From Gerris lacustris (Eukaryota > Arthropoda > Insecta > Hemiptera > Gerridae): a stretch of 64,000 nt of DNA. The notes below the pieces were generated by a model that saw only the letters and a program-made list of their open reading frames with translations, had not been told where the DNA came from and did no database searches. The translations under genes were made by a program, and so were the position numbers. Where the stretch lies: the NCBI GenBank assembly GCA_951217055.1, contig OX578276.1:17963430-18027429 (forward strand), given 5' to 3'. Position 1 is the first letter of the stretch. The number at the start of each line of letters is the position of its first letter. Below, one piece after another: positions 37,599-52,497 of the stretch.

Positions 37599-37614
37599 GG
37601 TCCTGAAAAGGACC
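37599..37614 (-). promoter_or_regulatory. Histone stem-loop of the truncated H1 copy
   Basis: Minus-strand GGTCCTTTTCAGGACC, 23 nt beyond the stop of the truncated H1. Confidence 0.93.
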
Positions 37615-37637
37615 GTTTGTACTAATATATAATAAGT

Positions 37638-38195
37638 CTACTTCTTAGCAGGTTTCTTGGTGGCAGCAGGTTTTTTGGTTGCCGCGGCCTTCTTCGGCTT
37701 GGCTGGTGATTTCTTGGCCGCTGGTGTCTTCTTGACCGTAGATGCCTTTTTAGCGATGGTCTTCTTTGCCTTGGGCACCTTAGGTTTGGTTGGAGTTTTG
37801 GCGGTTTTCTTCGCTTTCACCGCGGCCACTTTAACCTTCTTAGCAGCAGTCTTTTTAGGGGTACTAGCAGATTTAGTCTTCTTCTCGGCGGAAGCCTTCT
37901 TGGCCCGTGGTTTCTTCACAGATGCACCTTCAGAAGAGGCCTTAGCCAACTTGAATGAGCCGGATGCGCCCTTCCCTTTAGTCTGGAGGAGAGTGCCTGC
38001 GACAACGGCCGACTTGAGGTACTTCTTGATGAACGGGGCGAGCTTCTCGGCGTCGATCTTATAAGTGGTGGCGATGTACTTCTTGATGGCTTGGTTGGAT
38101 GAACCACCTCTCTCCTTCAAGGCTGCTATGGCGCTCACGACCATCTTTGCCGTAGGAGGGTGAGCGGGCTTTTTGGCAGCAGAGCTGGCCTTCTT
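37638..38195 (-). pseudogene. 5'-truncated tandem copy of histone H1
   Basis: It is nearly identical to the full H1 at 38282-38917 but starts inside the KKASSAA segment, about 26 residues into the protein. Upstream it joins C-rich sequence and the end of the neighbouring hAT element (the CCTAGGATCGCCACTG phrase). The open frame runs on to a GTG at 38220-38222 made from the transposon end; there is no ATG. The repeat offset is 644 bp. One visible difference from the full gene is VKKPRAKK where the full gene has VKKPLAKK. The winged-helix domain, basic tail and 3' stem-loop are kept, but the promoter and start codon are lost. Confidence 0.88.
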
Positions 38196-38242
38196 CCCCC
38201 TGCCCCCCCCTAGGATCGCCACTGACTAGAACAAGGTTTGGT

Positions 38243-38258
38243 GGTCCTGAAAAGGACC
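38243..38258 (-). promoter_or_regulatory. Histone 3' stem-loop of H1
   Basis: Minus-strand GGTCCTTTTCAGGACC, 23 nt after the H1 stop. Confidence 0.95.
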
Positions 38259-38281
38259 GTTTGTACTAATATATAATAAGT

Positions 38282-38917
38282 CTACTTCTTAGCAGGTTTC
38301 TTGGTGGCAGCAGGTTTTTTGGTTGCCGCGGCCTTCTTCGGCTTGGCTGGTGATTTCTTGGCCGCTGGTGTCTTCTTGACCGTAGATGCCTTTTTAGCGA
38401 TGGTCTTCTTTGCCTTGGGCACCTTAGGTTTGGTTGGAGTTTTGGCGGTTTTCTTCGCTTTCACCGCGGCCACTTTAACCTTCTTAGCAGCAGTCTTTTT
38501 AGGGGTACTAGCAGATTTAGTCTTCTTCTCGGCGGAAGCCTTCTTGGCCAGTGGTTTCTTCACAGATGCACCTTCAGAAGAGGCCTTAGCCAACTTGAAT
38601 GAGCCGGATGCGCCCTTCCCTTTAGTCTGGAGGAGAGTGCCTGCGACAACGGCCGACTTGAGGTACTTCTTGATGAACGGGGCGAGCTTCTCGGCGTCGA
38701 TCTTATAAGTGGTGGCGATGTACTTCTTGATGGCTTGGTTGGATGAACCACCTCTCTCCTTCAAGGCTGCTATGGCGCTCACGACCATCTTTGCCGTAGG
38801 AGGGTGAGCGGGCTTTTTGGCAGCAGAGCTGGCCTTCTTCTTAGCAGGAGTGGATTTACCCTTTTTAGGGGAAACCGGGGCAGGAGCTGCGACTTCAGTT
38901 TCAACCGTGTCGGTCAT
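38282..38917 (-). CDS. H1: Histone H1 (linker histone)
   Basis: A linker histone of 211 residues with no intron. The acidic/proline N-terminus [20 protein letters not shown] leads into the globular winged-helix domain, about residues 37-110, with [37 protein letters not shown] and the [16 protein letters not shown] wing. The tail is Lys/Ala/Pro-rich with many PKK and KKA repeats and ends KKPAKK. It binds linker DNA at the nucleosome exit and compacts chromatin. The start ATG is at 38915-38917 (minus). A TATA-like CACTATAACAT lies about 40-50 bp upstream. The 3' stem-loop marks it as replication-dependent. It appears to be the only complete H1 in the window. Confidence 0.96.
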   Translation of the reverse strand: MTDTVETEVAAPAPVSPKKGKSTPAKKKASSAAKKPAHPPTAKMVVSAIAALKERGGSSNQAIKKYIATTYKIDAEKLAPFIKKYLKSAVVAGTLLQTKGKGASGSFKLAKASSEGASVKKPLAKKASAEKKTKSASTPKKTAAKKVKVAAVKAKKTAKTPTKPKVPKAKKTIAKKASTVKKTPAAKKSPAKPKKAAATKKPAATKKPAKK

Positions 38918-39890
38918 GATGTGTAATGTGAGAAGAGAAATTTTTAAGAGTCAAAAATGTTATAGTGGGTAGAAATTTCATGATAATTTACACCAACCAA
39001 CGGCCCTTCACGAAAGCAGTTTAGTTTTACCACGACAGTTTTGCATTTAACACTCTTTCTTTAGCTTTGTCTGCTATCGAAACCCACTTTTATTTACATT
39101 GGGGTTCATTCGGCATCGGCCAAACTCATCACGTATCTTGAGGCTACCTTCGGACGTAAGGAGTCGGTCGCCGAGACCTTTGCTTCAATCAATATTTGCC
39201 CTCAGAAAAATCTTCACTTGAAACGCCTGAGTACGGTCTCTCCGGAGAAATCTTGTCGTCCTGACCCTACCGGCACATTCAAAACGAATAGGTGACTACG
39301 ATGTAACTTTAAAAGACTCCAACTTTATTTTTCAGAGGCGAGTCTACCCTTGTTTTACTCTTGCGTCGCTAAACGGGCCATCATCTTCAAACACTTCATC
39401 ATGAATCCTGATAGGGAGAGTTGAGAGAAGATAATTTATTTCCTAAATGACTATTCCAGATCTAATAACAAAAATTCAAAGAATACTTTTATAGTGCAAC
39501 AACATTATCGCGGCCTTGACGATGGTGTTTGAAGGCAATACAAAGCGTCACCGTTGAAGCAAAAAGGAAAACTCATTTGACATCACCAGGTAACAGGCAC
39601 AGGTCAAGCTACCCCACTTTGGCCAAATAGAAAAAGGGTTAAATTTCTTGCATCTCGCATTGCTTCTTGATCAGACGTTATGCCGCTTTCATTGTTAATA
39701 ATTATTAGTTAATTTAATTTTTTTAAAAAAAGCAATATGTAACATGCTTTATTAACATTTAAGAACTGGTAGGCTACGTTGAGGCAATTAATTTACTCCT
39801 TCCAACCAGCAAGTCTCCCAGACTTTATTTAGTTAGTTTTAACATCATTTCTATAGATTCCTTACTTGTTCTTACCTATTATAAGATAAA
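38918..39890. other. H1 upstream region
   Basis: It carries the H1 promoter (TATA-like at about 38956-38966; GTTGG/CCAAC near 38998) and then a GC-richer unique stretch at 39090-39620 with no gene I can support. Confidence 0.5.
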
Positions 39891-41820
39891 TTAATTTAAA
39901 CCTGGAAAAAGTAGCCACCGAAGGGACCGGCCAAAAGTGGTCACCTTAGGCAGGTGGTCAACATACCCAAAATGAGTTAAAAGAAAAGTGCTCATTCTTG
40001 GTTTTTCTATAATGTTACACACATAAAGGGTGAAAAGGAACTTTTATAGAAAAGAGACACAATTTGTAAATATAGTAAAAAATAAAACTTTTCTAAAATA
40101 GCTAATTTTTTACAATTTAGGAAAAAACGAGGTGAGACATTTTTCTATAAATAGTTGAAAAAAAAATGTATTTGAGGCAATTTCAGCACAAGATACACAA
40201 TGCACGTAAAAAACACGAAAATTAAAAAAAAAAAAATTACACCTTTCCCCTTCTAAATCAAACTAAGAACTGAGCAAGAAATAAAAGTTGCTAACAGAAA
40301 TGAAGGAGACATCCAAATTATTTCTCGAAAACGGTTCCGACGTTTTTGATTAAAAAAATCTAAAATGTAACCTATTTAAATACGAATCGAACAATATAAG
40401 CCGTTTTCCCGGGAAAAATCTAGTTCCTGAGAAAATAGCTTTATACGCAGACGGAGAGAGGTCTGTTCGATTCCCCGCCGAGGAGAAGTTATTTTTATGA
40501 TACATTTTGATAAAATGTTCAATAATAATCTCAGTTTTCCACGAACACTAGTAAATGGAAAACTCTGGTCTAAGTAATAATAAACTCGGATATGAGAATG
40601 TTTGAGTTGTCTCGGACAGATTATTTTTTAGAATATAAATGACTTTGACTAAATAACTATTAAGACAAAGGGATATTTAGTCCAATGTACTTTGGGACAA
40701 AGGAATATCACACTTCTGTTTTTATAAGGGAATTAACAGTCTAAAGAGGTACATTTCGTACATTTTCTTTAGATTGTTACTCCCCTCTGATTTTTTTTAT
40801 AAGGGGAGTAACAATTTAAAGAAGTGCCACCATCTCTACTATACGCAGTCAAGATGACCTTTTTTATCAGTATACGAGAACGTCCAACGTAACATTTGAC
40901 TGCATTTACAATGAAATAAGTGCTGAATGCAGGCATGAGGTTACTAATTTCAAGAAGCCAATAACGGTGGAGGACCTTCTTCATTATTCTGTGAATTGTC
41001 TCCCACTCCTGATTAGACTTTTTTCCATTAGACGTTTCCATTCTTGTAGTCTTCGCATTTTATAACGTCCAAAATTATTGGATGTGCACGAATTTCAAAA
41101 CAAAAAGAACTTTCAGTACTCATAATTTAACGCGCGATGATGACACTCGTACGACTAAAAACAAACTGGTTTGTTTTTAGTCGTATCGCACTTACCTGAG
41201 GTTCGTCCGATCTAGATAAAGTGGACACCCCGTTAAGAAGCCTGTGATTGAATTCTAATCTACGATGCGTTTAATACGATGAGATAGCGGATCAAACCAA
41301 AAATGCTTGAACGACAAGTTCGTGCGAGCTTCTTATCTCTCAATTAGGACCCTTCCCTTATATGCTATATGCTCGATCACTTTTTTATTTTGGTCGTACG
41401 AGACCAAGCACAACGCGCGATCATTTACTCGTACGATGGCCGTCAATTAGGACGTAGCCTTAGGACCTGCAAGAATGATTTCGTTTTAATAATTTCTTTG
41501 AATTATAATCCTTCTTAATAATTCTTTTTAAACATAAAGAAAGTTAAGTGGGTTCTAATCATATTGCAACAACTATAGTATAATGAGTTCTGAGAAATTA
41601 AATTAAAAACCAATGTTTCAACATTATTATGGGATTCTCACTAAAATGTTATTGGTAATTTTGTTTTACTCTGGTCACTTTAACCGATATAAAATTCCTT
41701 CAAGGGACCAGAAGAAGGTGGTGAGTGGTCAAAATAGGCAGATGGTCCCAAGTTGAATTTCTGAAGGGACGAAAAAGTGGTCAATACACACACTGGTGGT
41801 CACTTTAGCAGGTTTTACTG
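39891..41820. mobile_element. pogo-like MITE enlarged by internal insertions
   Basis: The left end (ACCTGG...GTGGTCACC, decayed) and the intact right end (AGCAGGTTTTACTG followed by TA) match the 941-bp copy at 50817-51757. The middle (about 40310-41510) is foreign: a copy of the dispersed GAGAAAG repeat, an inverted copy of the 11347-11425 repeat, and a perfect 17-bp-arm hairpin at 41150-41185. Confidence 0.7.
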
Positions 41821-43155
41821 TATATTTAATTCCTAAGGAATCTGTTTGTACGGTAACTGATCCGACATTTTTGTCCATTTAATTCAGTACCATTTTAACC
41901 ATACAAGCTAATTCCTAGGAAAATACAGCGTCCTGTGCAATATAATATTAAATGTATATAGGGTAATGCAAAATGGACGCTCTCTTTAAAAATGCAATAA
42001 CTCTATCCGGAATCATGATAAAACGGTCCTTTTCGGCACCTCAACATACGTGCAATCGCTCCTTGGTATGGACACGGTTTGAATGACAGATCTGTTTAAT
42101 TGGAAATTCTTGTCTTGTTGAAGCGAGCTTCTTACAAAGTCTTGAAACACTACAAAACTCCATAACGTGTGTTTAGGCACTTATTAAATTAGATCAAGTT
42201 TGATTTCAAAGAAGAGTTTAGACAGGTAGAATCGAGTCGGGATGTGCTCGCTGTTAATTTAATTATCCTGCCACGAGACATCAACACCTAGCTCAATAAT
42301 CTAATTAGCCTGCAGTCTACATCTTTTCTTCAAAATCTTTAGTAATAAACTAAATAATATAATTATCAAACCTATCGACTAAAACATCCACATTTAATCA
42401 TTTAGCTAAATTAGCTTGCCAGACACCTTTACCATTACTCTTAAATTCTAACTCAGTGTTGCTTCAACCTCCATACCGTGCTTATCGATCTAATATTCTC
42501 ATTTTTATCTATTTTTCGTCAGTACTGACTAGTTTTACCATTTCATACATCACTTCATCATAACAACTATCATTAATACTTTTTATAATCAATCATCTTT
42601 ATTAGCATTATTAACTTCTCTCTTTAGAGGCAATTCTTTCAGTATCATCTGGGTACAAATCTGGTGACTAGCGAGCCGCTAGTCACTGCACATCTCCCTA
42701 AAGAAGTATTGTTAAGAAGGGGAACTTTTAGGACAATTATACATAATATTTAAGGGCGGTTGTGTCCACTGTATTAATATAATTAAAATAAAAATGCAGC
42801 TTAAATACGCGTTATGTTCCTATAACCTGCTGATGTAAACAAATTATAAGCAAGCTTGCATAATCAGTCTTGCTGACTTCAGCAAAACAGCAGATATTAT
42901 TATATATGATGGAGCTCTAGGCTCCTAGCTCACTTTATTATTACTTTTCTTTAAGTTCACTTCTTGGCTCACTCTGTTATAATTTTTCCAGTGCTTGATA
43001 TCCACGTATCTGTATTTTCTATAATATTAATGTCAGAGTGAAAAAATAAAGTTTTTAAAAAACGCAGTCTTCCGGAGTATTCATTTAACTTACGCTTACA
43101 CCGTCGACTGAGAGCTAGCTAAAGGGGATCATTAGGAAGGAGATATTAATTTGGT
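41821..43155. other. H4 3' flank, non-coding, with a degenerate stem-loop
   Basis: At 42025-42040 GGTCCTTTTCGGCACC is a mutated histone stem-loop preceded by the usual AAAAC, but no histone codons adjoin it. A small perfect hairpin (GTGACTAGCG/CGCTAGTCAC) sits at about 42664-42687. Otherwise no gene is seen. Confidence 0.5.
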
Positions 43156-43171
43156 GGTCCTGAAAAGGACC
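43156..43171 (-). promoter_or_regulatory. Histone 3' stem-loop of H4
   Basis: Minus-strand GGTCCTTTTCAGGACC, 44 nt after the H4 stop. Confidence 0.95.
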
Positions 43172-43215
43172 GTTTGAGATTTAGTGCTTGTCGAGCACCG
43201 AAAAGATTTGGCTCC

Positions 43216-44181
<966 letters not shown>

Positions 44182-44215
44182 GAAGATAATGTGTCATTGA
44201 CACTCCGACTAAAAC

Positions 44216-44231
44216 GGTCCTTTTCAGGACC
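44216..44231 (+). promoter_or_regulatory. Histone 3' stem-loop of H3
   Basis: GGTCCTTTTCAGGACC, 34 nt after the H3 stop. Confidence 0.95.
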
Positions 44232-46476
44232 ACCAACTCTCTATCTTTTCACTTATCACAATTGTGAACGTCTAGGTCTAGAGGCATATATGTCCGTAAC
44301 TAGTCAAAGCATCTTATGTATCCTGTCCTTGTAAGGTTCAGGACCCATGAGGTGGAGGGTTGAGAGAGCCCTTGCAGTTAACAACCTGTCTGTTTAATAT
44401 ACCAGACAAGTAGTGCTGGGCGATTCTCGATTTTTCAGAATCGATTCCAACCCTCAGAATCGTAGGAATCGATTCGTAAGGGGGGGGGGGGGTAGTGTAC
44501 GAGATATCTGGTGGACGCGAGCCTCTCCCGCTCCCCTACACCTACAGGATTTTAATACAATGAATAAATTACTAAAATAGGGTAAACTACCTTCGTCCAT
44601 TTATCTTATATTGATAAGAACACAAAAAAATCTACAAACTATTAGAAAATTACGTTGTAACTGACTATCTGACAGGTTAACGTTAACAATAAGCAATTGA
44701 ATCCACACACACACATATACCACCTTCTTTTCATATTATATTCAATTAAGTAACTGAGTAAAAGTTACAATCGGAAGGACTCGTATCTATTCTGAGGTAT
44801 AGAATCGAAAGGAACCGATTCTGTGTTGGAATCGAAAGGATTCGATTCCCAGGTAGAATCGCAAGGCACCGATTCTGAGGTGGAATCGAAAGGAACCGAT
44901 TCTGTGTTGGAATCGAAAGGATTCGATTCCCAGGTAGAATCGAAAGGAACGGACTCTAATCCGAGATCCGATTCCTCATGTTTATACATGTCTTTTCCAC
45001 CTATCAACATATACATTGATAAATTATATTTAATAATAATAATACATATATTTATAACAATATGTCAATATGTACACAAATTATCTTCGTAAAATTATAT
45101 TTGCCTTGAGCTCTTTATTGCTAAATATAATACGATAAATATTAGGATTTTTGATTTTTGTAGAGAGTGGAGAATTATACCGTTTTAGTACCTAAGTAAG
45201 TACCTGTCCTGGTTATGGTTAAAATATATTTTAGAAATGCTAGAATGGAATATCCGGTATAAGATTGTGAACGGAACCCATTGTGAATGAGGTAGAAGTA
45301 GGAGAGGAGGAACCGATTCCTAGGTAGAATCGAAAGGATTCGATTCCAAGTTGGAATCGAAAGGAACCGATTCTCAGGAGAATCGCAAGGAAACGATTCC
45401 AAACCGAGATCCGATTCCACATTATGTTTTATACTTGTTCTTTTCACTACCAACTGATACATTTTTTCAGGGTATGCACAAATATTGAGAAATTATATTC
45501 TATAATTAAGTGACAGGTCAAATAAAAAAAATATTCAAAACAACTCAAAACTCAAATTATCTTAAAATCTTAATATAAAAAAAAATTAAGATAATTTGTG
45601 TTTTTTTAAATTTAGATATACAATATAGTAAAGAAAACAGCAGTTAGATATGCAATATAATTTTCAATACTTATGATGCAATAATCAGAAAAAAGAATAA
45701 TGGACGATTGTGGAAAGTGGATAAGAACATATATAATGAATAGGGAACCGATTCTGAGGTGGAATCGAAAGGATTCGATTCCCAGGTAGGAATCGATTCC
45801 GTAACGGAATCGAAAGGAACCGGTTCCGTAACGGAATCGAAAGGAACCGATTCCGTAACGGAATCGAAAGGAACCGATTCTGTGGTGGAATCGAAAGGCT
45901 TCGATTCCCAGGTAGAATCGAAAGGAACCGATTCTAATTTGACTCCATATGTTTTAAACATGTCTTTTCCACCACATTTGTTTAGAGCTTAGGGTATATT
46001 GCAACATATATATTGAGAAATTATATTTCATAATTTATTTATATTTATAAAATAATAACAAAACACAAATTATCCCCGTAAAATGTTATATGCCTTGAGT
46101 ACTTTGCAGAACATAATATGATAAATACATATTTAGATTTTTATAGAGAGTGGAGAATTATACAATTTTAATACCAAGTTCTAGTTAAACTATATTTTAA
46201 AGTGCTAGAGTAGAATCTCCGGTATGAGATTGTCAACGGAACTGATTGTAAATGAGGTAGAAGTAGGAAAGGAGGAACCGATTCTGTGTTGGAATCGAAA
46301 GGATTCGATTCCAAGGTAGAATCGCAAGGAACCGATTCTGAGGTGGAATCGAACGGGGTTTTTTCAGGGTATTGCATCATATATATTGCGAAATTTTATT
46401 CAATAATTGAATAATATTTATATATTTATGAAAAAAATTAACAATACCAAATTTACATTGTGCGTATAAATAATAT

Positions 46477-46645
<169 letters not shown>

Positions 46646-46718
46646 AGTTTTAAGTTTTTGGGAGTTTTCATACTACGAAAAGTTTAATTTTTAATTATAA
46701 ATCAATTATAATTTGATT

Positions 46719-46918
<200 letters not shown>

Positions 46919-47233
46919 CGCAGCAAATTTAAGCTTTGATTTATTTGGTTTCTTTAAAATTTTGATAAATTAAATTTAAATGTTTTTTTTTTTTATATAT
47001 TAAATATAATTTTTAAAGAAGACAATTGGTTCTTTTTGAGTATTACTTTCTTTGACCTGTCACTTAATTAAAGAATATAATTTCTCAATACTTGTGTGAT
47101 ATCCTGAAAAAAATTAGGTGGAAGTGGACAAGGAATCGTTTCCTTGCAATTCTTTCTGAGAATCGGGTTCATTCGATTCTAGCTCGAAAGGATTCGATTC
47201 CCAGCTAGAATCGGTTCCATCTTTTCTCATACC

Positions 47234-48460
47234 ATAGAGATGATTAGTGTGACGTCACAAAAGCTTTCGAAAATTTAACTCAGTGTTTGTTATTGTCCTT
47301 CTTCTTATCACCTCTTATCAAACCCATGTAAAATGAATGGGAGAATTTTCTCAACTTTTTAAATAATTAATTTTTAAATTATTATTGATTTATAAGAGTT
47401 TTCACCTTTTGAACATTGTTGTACCAAGTCTTTTTTAACGAGTGTAACAAAGAAAACATTAAAAACTTTCGTTTCAGTAATTTAAAATGAGTATTTGTGT
47501 GAAGGGTCATATCATCGAAAAAGCTATTTGAGTTATTAATCTTTATACTTGATTTTTTGTATTTCCTGTTGCCATAAACATTCACAGAGTGTGTTCGTGT
47601 TCATATTGTGTGTCCGAAAATGAATTTTCCTCAAGTTTTGAAACTCAATGAAGTATACTCAGGGTGCAGGACTTGTAGAATGATAGTGATACTTAATCTG
47701 GCAGGTAATAAAAGATTATTTGCTAATAATATTTTGTTTCTGGTTACTTACAATGTGCATTATATTTAACCGATGTTGGAACATAATGATATATTATACA
47801 ATAGATCACTGACAAGCCTAGGAAAAAGACGTTGATAACGAGACAAAGAGCAGACTGTTATTACTATTATTATTTGTGTATTTTTTGTTATCTATATTAA
47901 CGAGTATTATAATATAAGATATGAGTGCCTCGCATGTATACTTGTTTAAAATTTTGATTAAAAAACTAATTTAATACATTAAATTAATATTACTTAAGTA
48001 CTCTGACATACTTTTACGAAGAATAGCTTTGTCCTCCGAAAAAAATGAAGTATATATGAAATTTTCATAACGCTCGAGAAGGTGGAAGACATAATATACA
48101 AACTAAAATAGAAAAACGATTTAAAAAATAAACAATAAATAAGAACGGACCAGGAAAGTATCGACACAATAAAACACACTCACAATAATACTTTTTTAAA
48201 CCACTAGAACTGCCATTTTTAATGTTTTCTTATCTTACATTGTTAAAATAGACTTAGTATAACAACGTTCAAAGGTTGAAAAGTCTTATAAATCAATAAT
48301 AATTTAATAATTAATTATTTAAGAAATTGAGAAAATTCTCCCATTCATTTTACATGGGATTGATAACAGGTGATAAGGACAAGGAACATAACAAACCGAA
48401 TCGAATAAATTATCTAAAGCTTACGCCATCTTGTGACGTCATTACTAATCATCTCTATAG
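47234..48460. mobile_element. TIR transposon copy B (ATAGAGATGATTAG ends), nested in the fold-back hAT
   Basis: Same ends and inverted arms as 20210-22116, including GTGACGTCAC near the left tip. It lacks the 1-kb insertion of copy A and so serves as the empty-site reference. Its interior (about 47715-48170) differs from that of copy A. No transposase is seen. Confidence 0.8.
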
Positions 48461-48484
48461 ATTCTATTCGAAATCTAAGATGAT

Positions 48485-48627
48485 CAGGAACCGATTGTGA
48501 ATGAGGTAGAAGTAAAAAAGGAGGAGCCGATTCTAAGGTGGAATCGAATCCTTTCGATTCCACCTTAGAATGGGTTCCTCCTTTTCTACTTCTACCTCAA
48601 TCACAATCGGTTCCTGATCATACCGTA
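48485..48627. repeat. Palindrome of GAATCG units
   Basis: Arms of about 65 bp meet near GGAATCGAATCCTTTCGATTCC at 48539-48560. They include AATGAGGTAGAAGTA and its inverse. Confidence 0.85.
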
Positions 48628-49874
48628 GATTGTATTTTAGCGCTCTTAAAATATAGTTTAACTAGAACTTGATATAATAACGTTATAATTTCCACTCCCT
48701 ATAAAAATCTAAAATCTCATTACTTATTAGTTATTAATTATGTACAGTGAAAGTGTTCAAGGCATTCAACACTTTTGAAGCAAGTTTGGTATTGTTAATT
48801 TTTTTCATAAATATATAAATATTATTCAATTATTGAATAAAATTTCGCAATATATATGATGCAATACCCTGAAAAAACCCCGTTCGATTCCACCTCAGAA
48901 TCGGTTCCTTGCGATTCTACCTTGGAATCGAATCCTTTCGATTCCAACACAGAATCGGTTCCTCCTTTCCTACTTCTACCTCATTTACAATCAGTTCCGT
49001 TGACAATCTCATACCGGAGATTCTACTCTAGCACTTTAAAATATAGTTTAACTAGAACTTGGTATTAAAATTGTATAATTCTCCACTCTCTATAAAAATC
49101 TAAATATGTATTTATCATATTATGTTCTGCAAAGTACTCAAGGCATATAACATTTTACGGGGATAATTTGTGTTTTGTTATTATTTTATAAATATAAATA
49201 AATTATGAAATATAATTTCTCAATATATATGTTGCAATATACCCTAAGCTCTAAACAAATGTGGTGGAAAAGACATGTTTAAAACATATGGAGTCAAATT
49301 AGAATCGGTTCCTTTCGATTCTACCTGGGAATCGAAGCCTTTCGATTCCACCACAGAATCGGTTCCTTTCGATTCCGTTACGGAACCGGTTCCTTTCGAT
49401 TCCGTTACGGAATCGAATCTCAGGTAGGAATCGATTCCTACCTGAGATTCGATTCTAGGACAAGGGAATCGATTCCCAGAATCGAAGGGGTAAGAATCGG
49501 GTACCCGATTCTCAGAGAATCGATTCCCCAGCACTACAGACAAGATTCAGGGTACGGGTGGGTTGTTCCTAGTTTATCTATTATTCAGTACTACCAGATA
49601 CAGGTACTCGTATGTACCTGTTTCAAGTACCTAGGTACTTCCTCGAATACTTCATACTACTAAATTTACCTCCCGGCGGGACATGGATCCCAGGGCTCTG
49701 AGGGTCCCGCCGTCACTGAGTACTCCTAATCCCAATAATACTTTACTTTTACTTTCATTTTTTTTTTTTTTTAAGAAAAAATAGATAAAGGTCGAACCTT
49801 TATTTATAAAAAAATAAAAACCAACTCAACGAAATTACAGTAAAAAAGAAAATTGTAATGGTTTTATTTTTTAA

Positions 49875-50048
<174 letters not shown>

Positions 50049-50082
50049 GAAGATAATGTGTCATTGACACTCCGACTAAAAC

Positions 50083-50098
50083 GGTCCTTTTCAGGACC
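50083..50098 (+). promoter_or_regulatory. Histone stem-loop of the H3 fragment
   Basis: A perfect GGTCCTTTTCAGGACC downstream of the H3 fragment. Confidence 0.95.
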
Positions 50099-50816
50099 AC
50101 CAACTCTCTATCTTTTCACTTATCACAATTGTGAACGTCTAGGTCTAGAGGCATATATGTCCGTAACTAGTCAAAGCATCTTATGTATCCTGTCCTTGTA
50201 AGGTTCAGGACCCATGAGGTGGAGGGTTGAGAGAGCCCTTGCAGTTAACAACCTGTCTGTTTAATATACCAGACAAGATTCAGGGTACGGGTGGGTTGTT
50301 CCTAGTTTATCTATTATTCAGTACTACCAGATACAGGTACAACTGGCTAGAAGGATCGTATGTACCTGTTTCAAGTACCTAGGTACTTCCTCGAATACTT
50401 CATACTACTAAATTTACCTCCCGGCGGGACATGGATCCCAGGGCTCTGAGGGTCCCGCCGTCACTGAGTACTCCTAATCCCAATAATACTTTACTTTTAC
50501 TTTCATTTTTTTTTTTTTTTAAGAAAAAATAGATAAAGGTCGAACCTTTATTTATAAAAAAATAAAAACCAACTCAACGAAATTACAGTAAAAAAGAAAA
50601 TTGTAATGGTTTTATTTTTTAACTTATATTTTCAGTCAACAAGTACAGTACAAGAGTCAATCAAGAAACAAGAATATATATAAAAAATAAAATCTCTACT
50701 ATAAATGCATATTAAATCTAATATAATATAAAGCTTTATTTAATTAACTAGATATTTTTAGAGCCCCAGTCTTGGGATAGAAATTGAGAATGCTCAAGAC
50801 ATGTATAATATGTATA

Positions 50817-51757
50817 CAGTAAAACCTGGATAAGGTGACCACCGAAGGGACCGACCAAAAGTGGTCACCTTAGGCAGGTGGTCAACATACCCAAAATAAG
50901 TTTAAAAAAATGCGCTCGTTCTTGGTTTTTCTGTAATGTTACACACATAAGTTTATAGAAAAGAGTAAAAAAAATCTTAATTAGAGTAAAAAATAAAACC
51001 TTTCTGAAGTATGATTAGCTAATTTTTTGCAATTTAGGCCAAAACGAGATGAGACTTTTTTTTATAAAAAGATAAAAAAAACATGTGTAGTAACATGTAT
51101 TGAATGTACTTACATGCAATTGTAAAATCTAAAATTTTTTCGAGATAATTTCAGCTCAAAATACACAATGCACGTAATAACATTAATAATAGTTACACCT
51201 TTCTTCTTTTAAATCAAACTAACAACTGAACATGAAATAAAATCAGCTAACAGACAAAAAGAAGCTATTCCAAAGAAATGAGCATGAAGTGAAAAAAAAA
51301 AAAAAAAAAAATACAGAGAAATGTTCTACTATTTATAGTCAACTCTAAGAACCAACAAGAATTATTTCATTTTACTAATTTCTTTGAATTAAAATCCTTC
51401 TAAATAGTTCTTATAAAACAGGAAGAAAGTGAAGTGGGTTTTATTCATACTGCAACAACTAGTATATGAGTTCTAAGAAATTCAATTAAAACCAATGTTT
51501 TAACATTATTATAGGTACTCTAAAATATTATTATTTTTTTTTTTTTCTTATCGTTTTTTTACTTTGGTCACTTTAACCGAAATAAATTTCCTTCAAGGGA
51601 CCAGAAGAAGGTGGTCACTGGTCAAAATAGGCAGATGGTCACAATAAGCAGAAGAAAATGTACAGAAAGTATGGAATTTCTGAAGGGATCATGAAAAAGT
51701 GGTCACATTGACCAGGTGGTCAATATACACGGGTGGTCACTTTAGCAGGTTTTACTG
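50817..51757. mobile_element. Complete pogo-like MITE, 941 bp
   Basis: The ends CAGTAAAACCTGGATAAGG and TTAGCAGGTTTTACTG are flanked by TA. The terminal regions are full of GTGACCAC and GGTCAC words. No transposase ORF is seen. It spans the inner breakpoint of the large inverted duplication. Confidence 0.85.
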
Positions 51758-52497
51758 TATATTGAACTTTTTACGCACAGAAAATTACGTTTTTCAGTCA
51801 TGATATGAATCTACTTATTATTATAAGCTGTGGAGAGTTTGGAGATGCATCGTTAATCTTCAATGTCAATGAATGAAATGTTGTGCTGCTACAACCACAT
51901 CTTTGACTGAATTCAGTTTTTTCTCTTAGCTCTCGATTCCTCATCATATCTTTCCTTGAAATTCCAATTTAACATCTCTTTGTAGATACTTATCGAAACC
52001 CTTATGCCGAGGGTAATGTGTTTTTGTGTCGCGTGTTTTTGAAAGAGTGAGACAGCTATAGAGACGTCTGAGTGGAGATGTCGAATAGGGTTGGGACATA
52101 GATGTCGATATATCTTTTTCGATCCCAATTCTTCTCCTGCCCTGAAGCCTTCAACATAATTTACGAATAATTGTTTTCAAGCGACACGAATAACGTTTAA
52201 TATCGTTTCGAGGTTTGATGTCGCAATGCATTAAATTGTAGGTGGTTAGATACCTAGATCTCGTAAACGCGCGATTTTCAGACACATGTTCATAAGAAAC
52301 TTACTGCTTACCCAAACGGGAGTTCATACCATGAACATTACACCCCCACTAGTCTGGCAAAACAATTGTATATTGCGCTATATCATTAAGAGTCACCTAT
52401 TGAAGTTACATCACGTACGCTTTGAGGCCAGGGACGTCGCGTTTTAGGTGTTAAATATTTAATCAGAATTAAGAGTGAATGACATCATAAATTTGGT
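51758..52497. other. 3' flank of H2B copy 2, non-coding
   Basis: Inverse of 31978-32717. No gene supported. Confidence 0.5.

Noticed and set aside
37657..38708. Plus-strand 135-residue ORFs opposite H1
   Set aside because: Antisense of Lys/Ala-rich H1; duplicated only because H1 is duplicated.
44765..46380. ORFs rich in Ser-Val-Pro-Phe-Asp-Ser or Glu-Ser-Lys-Gly
   Set aside because: They arise from GAATCG repeat units read in several frames and strands inside a hAT element.
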